Assembly (NCBI GenBank): GCA_948528155.1
Contig: CAOSZT010000057.1
Span: forward strand, 1-12,504
Direction: 5' to 3'
Length of the DNA stretch: 12,504 bases
Origin: an uncultured Clostridia bacterium
Lineage (GTDB): Bacteria > Bacillota > Clostridia > TANB77 > CAG-508
Position 1 is the stretch's first letter. Each line of letters starts with the position of its first letter. A program made the position numbers and the translations under genes. Under the pieces are notes generated by a model. The model searched no databases, was not told the origin of the DNA, and saw only the letters and a program-made list of their open reading frames with translations. Of this stretch, positions 1-5,680 are shown piece by piece.

Positions 1-777
1 ATTATAAAATATCCAGAAGGAATGTATATCAATTCTGCAAATGCTTGGGCTAACTGGTTTATGGGGTATAAAAATGGATTTGTATTATATTTAATACCAT
101 CAATTATATCAAGCTATTTATATGAGAAAATAACTAAAAACAAAATATCATTAATAACACTTACTACTATAATAATTTCTATAATTACAATATTTTTAAT
201 AGATAGTTCAACATCAATAGTAGGGCTTTTTATATTATTATTTACTTTAATCTTTAGTAAAAGTATAAAAAACATAAAAATATTTAATTTGAAAACTTGT
301 ATAATAATATATTTGATATTATTTTTTGCGATAATCATATTTAGAGTACAAGAAATATTTGAATATTTAATAGTAGATATTCTTGACAGAAACTTAGACT
401 TTACAAATAGAACATATATATGGGATACAGCATTAAATTATATAAAAGAGGGATTTTTATTAGGATATGGTTATGAAAGTTCTGCATTAAGAACAATAAA
501 ATTTTCATATTTACAAGCAATAACTTGTCATAACCAATTATTAGATATTATTTATCAAGGAGGAATAATTGGTATAACATTTATATCACTAATGTTTATA
601 GAATTAAACAAAAAAATAAAAGAATATGATAATAAAGAAATAAAAGTTACTATAATTGGGTGTATTTTAACATATCTTATAATGATGTTAACAGAATATT
701 ATAATTTTCAATATTATATATTTATGTTTGTTATTTTTATAAATATGTATAGATTTAATAAAGAGGAAGAAAAATAG
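1..777 (+). CDS. O-antigen ligase / Wzy polymerase-like membrane protein, C-terminal part (5' end outside window)
   Basis: The reading frame is already open at base 1, so this is the C-terminal part of a longer gene; the ATG at 22 is probably internal. The visible part is strongly hydrophobic, with several membrane segments (about residues 15-38, 40-60, 62-80, 90-108 counted from the ATG at 22, and two more near the C-terminus). Between them lies a hydrophilic loop with NRTYIWDTAL, then GFLLGYGYESS, then CHNQLLDIIYQGGIIG. This order (R..IW, G.G, H N, GG.IG) is the hallmark of the Wzy_C/O-antigen ligase superfamily, which joins or polymerises lipid-linked glycans outside the cytoplasmic membrane. 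The gene is followed 10 bases later by a glycosyltransferase and then a flippase, which supports a role in surface polysaccharide assembly. The glycan itself cannot be told from the sequence. Confidence 0.8.
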   Translation: MIKYPEGMYINSANAWANWFMGYKNGFVLYLIPSIISSYLYEKITKNKISLITLTTIIISIITIFLIDSSTSIVGLFILLFTLIFSKSIKNIKIFNLKTCIIIYLILFFAIIIFRVQEIFEYLIVDILDRNLDFTNRTYIWDTALNYIKEGFLLGYGYESSALRTIKFSYLQAITCHNQLLDIIYQGGIIGITFISLMFIELNKKIKEYDNKEIKVTIIGCILTYLIMMLTEYYNFQYYIFMFVIFINMYRFNKEEEK

Positions 778-787
778 AGGTGAAAAA

Positions 788-1789
788 ATGGACAAGGTTA
801 GTATAATTATTCCTGTATATAATGCTGAAAAATATCTAAAACAATGTTTAGAATCAATATTGGAACAAACATATACTAATATTGAAATCATAATAATAAA
901 TGATGGATCTACAGATAATTCAAAAAATATAATTGAAAAATATAAAAATGAATTTTCTGAAATAAAAATTGTAAATCAAGCAAATTCAGGAGTAAGCAAT
1001 TCAAGAAATGTAGGAATAAATATTTCAACAGGTAATTATATTATGTTTGTGGATTCAGATGATATAATAATAAAAGATTATATAGAACAATTGATGTCTA
1101 TTTTGAAAAAATATGGTTTAGATGTAATAAAAAGTTCTTTTAAAAATTTTAAAGAAGATTCCAAGAAGTACACTGATATAAGTTTTTATAAAGATCAATA
1201 TAGAAATATAGATAAAGATGAAATAAATAAATTATTTATTGAAACTACAAATTTTAATTCTAGTTGTATGCAAATAATAAGTAAAAAAATTATAGATGAT
1301 AATAATATTACATTTGAAAAAAATATTGGGTTTGCAGAAGATTTTTTATTTACATATAAAGTATTTCAAGTTGCTAATAAAATAGGATATGTTAATAATA
1401 ATGGATATGTATGTAGAGAAAATACAGAAAGTAATTCACGTACAGGACAAATTGATAAACAAATAAAAAATTGTTTAGATACTTTACAAACATATAAAAT
1501 TCTATATAATGAAAAAAATATAGAAGCGGTTTCTAACAAAATTTTATTACATATTACTTATTTGATAAGAACAATATCAGTGAAAAATACTGATTACAAG
1601 TCCTTTAGAAATAAATTAAATCAATTTTTTAATACAGATTTATGGAAAAATTTTAAAACTAGAAAATTCAAAATAAAGAGTAATAAAAAAGTAAATGGAA
1701 TTTTAAGTAAGTTTATATATAAAGAAAAAATATTGCTAATATATTTTTATGTGAATATTTTTCAAATATATTTAAAGGTGAAAAGGTGA
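788..1789 (+). CDS. Glycosyltransferase family 2
   Basis: This 333-residue protein is a GT-A fold family 2 glycosyltransferase acting on the cytoplasmic side of the membrane. The N-terminus has VSIIIPVYNAEKYL (residues 4-17), DGSTDNS (39-45), the acceptor-side stretch SGVSNSRNVG (67-76) and the metal/nucleotide-sugar binding VDSDD (88-92), all in the usual family order. The C-terminal half is less conserved and gives no clue to the sugar transferred. There is no predicted signal peptide; the extreme C-terminus is hydrophobic and basic and may touch the membrane. The start at 788 is preceded by AGAGGTG (776-782) at proper spacing. The gene lies between a Wzy-like gene and a flippase with nearly no gaps, so it is part of a surface-glycan operon. 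Confidence 0.92.
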   Translation: MDKVSIIIPVYNAEKYLKQCLESILEQTYTNIEIIIINDGSTDNSKNIIEKYKNEFSEIKIVNQANSGVSNSRNVGINISTGNYIMFVDSDDIIIKDYIEQLMSILKKYGLDVIKSSFKNFKEDSKKYTDISFYKDQYRNIDKDEINKLFIETTNFNSSCMQIISKKIIDDNNITFEKNIGFAEDFLFTYKVFQVANKIGYVNNNGYVCRENTESNSRTGQIDKQIKNCLDTLQTYKILYNEKNIEAVSNKILLHITYLIRTISVKNTDYKSFRNKLNQFFNTDLWKNFKTRKFKIKSNKKVNGILSKFIYKEKILLIYFYVNIFQIYLKVKR

Positions 1790-1792
1790 TGT

Positions 1793-3298
1793 ATGAAAAC
1801 AAAAAATTCAATAAAAAACTCGATAGCAGCTATGTTTTCTAATATAGTAACAATTTTAATTGGTTTTATAGCTCAAGCAGTATTTATAAAAATATTAGGT
1901 GCAGAATATTTGGGAATTAATGGATTATTTTCAAATATTATATCTATGTTAGGTATTGTAGAACTAGGAATAGGATCTGCCATTATTTATAATTTATATA
2001 AACCAATAGAAGAAAAAAATATAGAAGTAATAAAATCATTAATGGACTTTTATAAAAAAGCTTATAACGTAATTGCAGTAATTGTATTAATATTAGGAAT
2101 AATTTTAATTCCATTTTTAGATTTTTTTATAAAAGAAATAACAGTTGATATAAATATACAAATTGTATATTTGTTATTTATTATAGATATTGTAAGTTCA
2201 TATTTATTTTCTTATAAAAGAAGTATATTATATGCAGATCAAAAAAATTATATAATAAATATTGTACATATGTCTTATTTAGTAATCTTAAATATTTTGC
2301 AATTATTGGTTATCTATATTACAAAAAATTATTATATATATTTGACTGTTAAAATATTTATGAGAGTATTAGAGAATATTGTAATAACACTTATAGTAAA
2401 TAAAAAATATCAATATTTAACAACAGGAAAAATAAAAAAACTAGATTCAGTAATAGAAAAAGATATAGTGAAAAAGGTAAAAGCACTTTTTTTCCATAAA
2501 ATAGGATATTTTATAGTATTAGGAACAGATAATGTAATAATATCAAAGTTTTTAGGAATAGTAACAGTTGGATTATATTCTAATTATTATTTAGTAATTA
2601 ATGCAGTACAAATGTTATTTGGACAGGCAATTACTGCTATAGTTCCAAGTGTTGGTCATATGCTAGTTAAATGTGATAAACAAAAAAATTTTGAAGTATT
2701 TAAAAAAATAAGGTTTATTAATTTTTGGATTTCTACATTTACTGCAATTTCAATTTTAATTATAATTCAACCATTTGTTAAATTGTGGATTGGAGAAAAA
2801 TATTTATTATCAAATATTGTTTTGTATTTTTTGGTTTTTAATTATTTTCAAAAAATGATGAGAAGTTCTTATAATATTTTTAAGGAAGCTGCAGGAATAT
2901 ATTATGAAGATAGATTTATACCATTAATAGAATCAGCTTTAAATATAATTTTTTCTATTTTATTTGTAAAAATTTGGGGTTTGACAGGAGTAATTTTAGG
3001 AACAATATTAAGTGATTTGGTTTTATGGTTTTATAGTTTTCCAAAATTTGTTTATAGTAATTTATTTAAAGCAGATTATTTAAAATATACTAAAGAGACA
3101 ATTGGTTATATAGTTGTATTTGTTGTTATTGCAACAATAACTTTTTTCATATCTAATTTATTTATAGTAAATTCTAATATTTTGCAAATTATTATTAATG
3201 TTATTATTGCAATTTTAGTACCTAATTTTATGATTTTTATTTTGTTTTTTAAAACAGAGAATTTTAAATATTTAAAAAGTTTATTAATGCGTAGATGA
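1793..3298 (+). CDS. Polysaccharide flippase (Wzx/PST, MATE-like MOP superfamily)
   Basis: The 501-residue product is an integral membrane protein with about 12-14 hydrophobic segments spread over its whole length. It starts with NSIKNSIAAMFSNIVTIL and then IKILGAEYLGINGLFSNI, the N-terminal pattern of polysaccharide export proteins (PST/Wzx) in which the first helices are followed by G.E.LG..GLF. Proteins of this type flip undecaprenyl-linked oligosaccharide repeat units across the cytoplasmic membrane. The length fits the family. The start codon lies 3 bases after the stop of the glycosyltransferase; AAAAGGTG (1781-1788) is the likely ribosome-binding site and lies inside the end of the upstream gene, so translation is probably coupled. 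The substrate is unknown. Confidence 0.9.
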   Translation: MKTKNSIKNSIAAMFSNIVTILIGFIAQAVFIKILGAEYLGINGLFSNIISMLGIVELGIGSAIIYNLYKPIEEKNIEVIKSLMDFYKKAYNVIAVIVLILGIILIPFLDFFIKEITVDINIQIVYLLFIIDIVSSYLFSYKRSILYADQKNYIINIVHMSYLVILNILQLLVIYITKNYYIYLTVKIFMRVLENIVITLIVNKKYQYLTTGKIKKLDSVIEKDIVKKVKALFFHKIGYFIVLGTDNVIISKFLGIVTVGLYSNYYLVINAVQMLFGQAITAIVPSVGHMLVKCDKQKNFEVFKKIRFINFWISTFTAISILIIIQPFVKLWIGEKYLLSNIVLYFLVFNYFQKMMRSSYNIFKEAAGIYYEDRFIPLIESALNIIFSILFVKIWGLTGVILGTILSDLVLWFYSFPKFVYSNLFKADYLKYTKETIGYIVVFVVIATITFFISNLFIVNSNILQIIINVIIAILVPNFMIFILFFKTENFKYLKSLLMRR

Positions 3299-3309
3299 TG
3301 GAGGAGATA

Positions 3310-3783
3310 ATGGAAAAAAGACAAATAATTAGAATAGTATTTTCAATACTTATTATAGGTGTATTTACAACAATATTTATTTTTTCGAATCAGAATGGAA
3401 GTAAGTCTAAATCTGTTAGTGAAAAATTTATGTATTTTATTGTGGAGTTGAATCCAAAAACATCTAAATTAGATTATGAGGAAAAACAAGAGATTGTAAT
3501 AAAATCACAACCTTTTATAAGAAAGGTAGCACATTTTACAATTTATATGGTTTTAGGTCTTTTGGTAATGATTTTTTTAAGTACATATAATATGAAGTTA
3601 AGTAAAAAATTGGCTATTGCAATTTTTTTGGGTATAGTTTATGCAATTGGTGATGAATTACATCAAGGATTTATAGGTGGTAGAACACCTAGAGTATTTG
3701 ATGTGTTTATAGATTTTTTAGGTGTATTAACTGGTAGTTTAGTTGTTATTGTATTACAGAGTTTTTTCGATTTTAATAGTTAA
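3310..3783 (+). CDS. VanZ-like family membrane protein
   Basis: This is a small membrane protein of 157 residues with an N-terminal hydrophobic anchor, a short extracytoplasmic part and about three further membrane segments. The motifs RKVAHFTIYMVLG, YAIGDELHQGFIGGRTPRVFDVFIDFLGVLTG (read as RK.aHf..Y, then DE.HQ.f..gR...fDv.iD..G) define the VanZ-like domain. VanZ itself gives low-level teicoplanin resistance, but most members are of unknown function and are common in Bacillota surface-polysaccharide loci. I place the start at 3310 because GGAGG (3300-3304) sits 5 bases before it; the in-frame ATGs at 3295 and 3298 have no such site and 3295 overlaps the upstream stop. It is the last gene of the polysaccharide operon. 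Confidence 0.88.
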   Translation: MEKRQIIRIVFSILIIGVFTTIFIFSNQNGSKSKSVSEKFMYFIVELNPKTSKLDYEEKQEIVIKSQPFIRKVAHFTIYMVLGLLVMIFLSTYNMKLSKKLAIAIFLGIVYAIGDELHQGFIGGRTPRVFDVFIDFLGVLTGSLVVIVLQSFFDFNS

Positions 3784-3802
3784 TTGTTTATTTCGCTTCA
3801 GG

Positions 3803-3845
3803 GGTTTTTTATATGAATGATCTGTAAAAAAAGCTAATATATAAA
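3803..3845 (+). repeat. Degenerate intergenic repeat, copy 1
   Basis: The stretch GGTTTTTTATATGAAT, then TCTGT, AAAAAGCTA and TATAT recurs with a few substitutions and one-base gaps at about 4794-4836. Both copies lie downstream of a gene and read in the same direction. The function is unknown; the pair could be remnants of a small mobile repeat or a regulatory site. Confidence 0.4.
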
Positions 3846-3969
3846 TGATTTCTAAATCTTAAAGGCTTATTACATAATTTAAGAACAGATTTGCATAACT
3901 TATCTGTAACTCATTGTGTTTGAACAGTTAAGGAATTTAGGCTCAATTTTTGATACTTTTAAATAAGCC

Positions 3970-4137
3970 GTTTAAATTTATGATAATAATAATTTTTATT
4001 AAAAACACTCCATAGCTGGGTCATTTTCAAAAGCTTTAGTCCCTCACAAGGAGCCTGTTATCGCTTTTGAAGCCTTACGTGGGTCTTGGGGAACTGTCGG
4101 TCTTTTAATAAAAATTATTATTATCATAAATTTAAAC
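3970..4137 (+). ncRNA. Candidate structured RNA (35-bp perfect terminal stem enclosing a 98-nt core); possible raiA-type RNA
   Basis: Bases 3970-4004 and 4103-4137 are perfect reverse complements over 35 positions, starting GTTTAAATTTATG on the left and ending CATAAATTTAAAC on the right. They enclose a 98-nt core that is clearly richer in G and C than the surroundings. The core contains its own 9-bp pairing, TTCAAAAGC (4026-4034) with GCTTTTGAA (4063-4071), and blocks that look constrained: AGCTGGGTC, AGTCCCTCACAAGGAGCC and GTGGGTCTTGGGGAACTG. A long outer stem with a conserved multi-part core is what a structured RNA gene looks like; the size and Bacillota setting recall raiA RNAs, but I cannot confirm the family by eye. 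The strand is chosen only because neighbouring genes are on +. The alternative is a MITE-like element with 35-bp terminal repeats; I see no clear target-site duplication next to it. Confidence 0.5.
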
Positions 4138-4252
4138 TACTCTACTTTTTATGAATATTTGATTGGTAAAAAATGTAAGATGATTTTTTTGTTTTTTGGG
4201 AATACTATTAGAATAAAATTAAAAAAGTGAAAATGACTAGAAAGGATTGTTT

Positions 4253-4687
4253 ATGGAAAATCAAAATTTAAACATTTTAGATGAAGTGAATAAAGGAGCT
4301 ATGATGGGAATGGATGCAATTTCATTTATTTCTGAAAAAGTATCTAACAATGATTTTAAGGAGGTTTTAGACATTGAATATAATAAATATAAAGAAATTT
4401 CTCAAAGGGTAAATAATTTATATTCTAATTATAGTAATAAAGCCCCTCATGAAACAAATGCTATGAATAAGATGATGACTTGGTATGGTATTCAAATGAA
4501 AACTATGACTGATGATACTACATCAAAATTGTCTGAATTACTAATGCAAGGTACTAATATGGGTATTATAGAGGGGAGACGTTTAATTAATCAAAATGTT
4601 GGTATGGCACAAGATGTTAAAAATATCTTAAATGATTTTGTTGCTATGCAAGAAGATAGTATTGAGACTTTAAAAAAGTATTTGTAG
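4253..4687 (+). CDS. Hypothetical ferritin-like four-helix protein (DUF2383-like)
   Basis: The 144-residue product is soluble, without signal peptide or membrane segment, and is almost entirely amphipathic helix. Helix-rich stretches are roughly residues 4-28 (NILDEVNKGAMMGMDAISF), 30-58, 65-112 and 112-143. The start NLNILDEVNKGAMMGMDAI and the pattern of long helices with methionine, glutamate and histidine recall ferritin-like/DUF2383 bundles found in spore-forming Bacillota, but I do not see a complete, certain di-iron site, so no enzymatic role is assigned. I choose ATG 4253 because AAAGGA (4241-4246) is six bases upstream; an in-frame TTG at 4247 sits too close to that site. It appears monocistronic, lying 115 bases after the inverted-repeat element and 288 bases before the next gene. 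Confidence 0.7.
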   Translation: MENQNLNILDEVNKGAMMGMDAISFISEKVSNNDFKEVLDIEYNKYKEISQRVNNLYSNYSNKAPHETNAMNKMMTWYGIQMKTMTDDTTSKLSELLMQGTNMGIIEGRRLINQNVGMAQDVKNILNDFVAMQEDSIETLKKYL

Positions 4688-4772
4688 GTGTAGAAATGAA
4701 GAGTAAAAAACATAATTCTTATTGTTGTATCAGCCTTTCTTTTTTTGTGTAACCTTTTTATTAATTTTCAGA

Positions 4773-4788
4773 ATAAAATGTTACTATA
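4773..4788 (+). repeat. 16-bp direct repeat ATAAAATGTTACTATA, copy 1
   Basis: The same 16 bases occur at 5477-5492. This copy begins 203 bases before the start codon of the DnaJ_C-like gene and the other begins 204 bases before the ATG of the helicase gene. It overlaps a possible -10 (TATAAT, 4785-4790) with no good -35. Confidence 0.45.
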
Positions 4789-4793
4789 ATAAT

Positions 4794-4836
4794 GGTTTTG
4801 CATATGAATAGTCTGTCAAAAAGCTATATATTAAAT
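4794..4836 (+). repeat. Degenerate intergenic repeat, copy 2
   Basis: This copy reads GGTTTTGCATATGAAT, TCTGT, AAAAAGCTA and TATAT in the same order as the copy at 3803-3845. It lies between the four-helix protein and the DnaJ_C-like gene. The segment just before it (4773-4788) is shared with a site at 5477-5492. Confidence 0.4.
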
Positions 4837-4862
4837 ATAAATTAAAAAAAATTGTAAAACTA

Positions 4863-4891
4863 TTATCAAAAAGATATTATTATGGTAGAAT
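4863..4891 (+). promoter_or_regulatory. Putative sigma-A promoter for the DnaJ_C-like gene
   Basis: TTATCA (4863-4868, four of six matches to TTGACA) and TAGAAT (4886-4891) are 17 bases apart, and the -10 is preceded by TGG, giving an extended -10. It lies about 85 bases upstream of the start at 4976. AT-rich sequence makes chance matches common, so confidence is modest. Confidence 0.45.
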
Positions 4892-4975
4892 AAAAAATAT
4901 ATAATGTTTCTATTTTTAAAAAGAATTGTTTTAAAAATATGTTGCAGGAAATAATTAGTAATTAAGGAGAGGGAT

Positions 4976-5371
4976 ATGGAAGTTAATGATAGCAAAATAA
5001 ATGAATTGATAGATAGGGCAAATGAATATAGAAGCGATTTAGCAAAAACAACAGATGAGATTAAAATATTTTCAGACTTAAATTTAGAAGAGATACAGAA
5101 AATATTTAAAGAAAAAAGTGATAATTTTGAAATAAAAGATAAAAGAAATGTTTTTGTACAATATAATATAACTGAAGATGAAGCAAATAATGGTTGTATG
5201 AAAAAGATAAAATTTAATAGAATAAATATAAATGGAAAAAAAGAAGTAAATGAAATTTTTATTAAAATACCAGCAGGAATAAAAAGAGGAGAAAATATTA
5301 TAATGTATGGAGAAGGAAATTATATAAAAGAATTGAATATAAATAGTGATTTAATTGTAGAAATTAAATAG
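4976..5371 (+). CDS. Short protein with DnaJ C-terminal (substrate-binding) domain, no J domain
   Basis: The 131-residue product has a helical N-terminus (about 1-55) followed by a stretch that matches the C-terminal domain of DnaJ/Hsp40: YNITEDEANNG, then K.IKFNRININGKKEV, then IKIPAGIKRGENIIMYGEGNY and finally SDLIVEIK. In DnaJ this order is eA..G, r....g, v.iPaGv..G..irl.G.G, then gDL.v.i, and it forms the client-binding beta sandwich. The J domain (HPD), G/F linker and zinc-finger repeats are absent, so it cannot stimulate Hsp70 in the usual way. The start at 4976 is supported by AAGGAGAGG just upstream. It is followed by a strong hairpin (5395-5430), so it is probably its own transcript. 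A client-binding or regulatory role is an inference from the domain alone. Confidence 0.75.
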   Translation: MEVNDSKINELIDRANEYRSDLAKTTDEIKIFSDLNLEEIQKIFKEKSDNFEIKDKRNVFVQYNITEDEANNGCMKKIKFNRININGKKEVNEIFIKIPAGIKRGENIIMYGEGNYIKELNINSDLIVEIK

Positions 5372-5394
5372 GAGAATGTTCATATAAAATAATT

Positions 5395-5430
5395 CAAAAG
5401 TAGGACTATATTCATATAGTTCTATTTTTG
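5395..5430. terminator. Hairpin terminator, likely bidirectional
   Basis: Bases 5395-5410 pair with 5415-5430 over 16 positions (two of them G-T wobbles) around the loop TTCA. The left arm begins CAAAAGTAGG and the right arm ends CTATTTTTG, so the pairing supplies a U-rich 3' side on either strand. It lies 24 bases after the stop of the DnaJ_C-like gene and isolates it from the helicase operon. Confidence 0.75.
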
Positions 5431-5476
5431 ATCCGATGTTTTCTTATTTTATTGAGTATAAAAACTATGAGTATTT

Positions 5477-5492
5477 ATAAAATGTTACTATA
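5477..5492 (+). repeat. 16-bp direct repeat ATAAAATGTTACTATA, copy 2
   Basis: Identical to 4773-4788 and at almost the same distance from the following start codon. The bases after both copies are also loosely alike (a T-rich block followed by ATAT), suggesting a longer degenerate repeat or a shared regulatory element. Confidence 0.45.
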
Positions 5493-5579
5493 TATTGTTT
5501 TTTATAATATCATTGATGTTATCTTTAAGATATACTACATTACCAAAAAATTTAGATAAACTTTTTCAATTAGACAGTG

Positions 5580-5608
5580 TTGTTAAAATATTAACATTAT
5601 GATATAAT
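5580..5608 (+). promoter_or_regulatory. Sigma-A-type promoter of the helicase operon
   Basis: TTGTTA (5580-5585) and a perfect TATAAT (5603-5608) are separated by 17 bases, and TGA directly before the -10 makes an extended -10 (TGATATAAT). Transcription would start near 5615, about 65 bases before the helicase start codon. This is the best promoter in the window and marks the left edge of the operon. Confidence 0.7.
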
Positions 5609-5652
5609 ATGTAAAAAAATGTAATTAATTACAAAAATTAGGAGAAAGGTAT

Positions 5653-5673
5653 ATGTTAGGATATATATTATAA
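5653..5673 (+). CDS. Possible six-codon leader peptide (MLGYIL)
   Basis: ATG 5653 follows GGAGAAAGG (5641-5649) at good spacing and reads six codons to TAA at 5671. It lies between the operon promoter and the helicase start, whose own ribosome-binding site (AAGGA, 5672-5676) overlaps the mini-ORF stop. That layout would permit translational coupling or attenuation, but a tiny ORF of this kind can occur by chance. Confidence 0.25.
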   Translation: MLGYIL

Positions 5674-5680
5674 GGAATGA

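Larger units (their letters stand above)
3784..4252. other. Long intergenic region with inverted-repeat element
   Basis: There is no convincing protein gene in these 469 bases. The left part (3784-3969) is AT-rich and contains one copy of a degenerate repeat (3803-3845) and a weak 6-bp inverted repeat ACAGAT/ATCTGT near 3884-3907. The middle holds the 35-bp inverted-repeat element described separately. The right part (4138-4252) leads into the next gene; it contains TAGAAT at 4209-4214, a possible -10, without a clear -35. No strong GC-rich terminator is visible after the VanZ-like gene. Confidence 0.7.
5372..5680. other. Intergenic region: terminator, repeat copy and promoter
   Basis: These 309 bases contain a 16-bp hairpin (5395-5430), the second copy of the 16-bp repeat (5477-5492), a well-formed promoter (5580-5608) and a six-codon mini-ORF with a good ribosome-binding site (5653-5673). 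I see no other gene. Confidence 0.75.

Noticed and set aside
114..338. Minus-strand ORFs across the window (for example 114-338, 3106-3324, 9923-10165, 12235-12426)
   Set aside because: All lie antisense to well-supported genes, are rich in Ile/Leu/Phe/Lys as expected from AT-rich complement, and have no recognisable domains.
3884..3907. ACAGAT/ATCTGT inverted repeat as an operator or terminator
   Set aside because: Only six bases pair with a long AT-rich loop and no U-tract; likely chance.
3970..4137. Retron-like or CRISPR-like structure in the inverted repeat
   Set aside because: No reverse transcriptase or cas gene nearby, and there is a single inverted repeat, not an array of direct repeats.
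4189..4214. Promoter for the four-helix gene (TTGTTT and TAGAAT)
   Set aside because: The spacing is only 14 bases, and at 17 bases the -35 match is poor.
4696..4752. 18-codon ORF MKSKKHNSYCCISLSFFV after the four-helix gene
   Set aside because: No convincing ribosome-binding site, no recognisable motif, and short ORFs are expected by chance.
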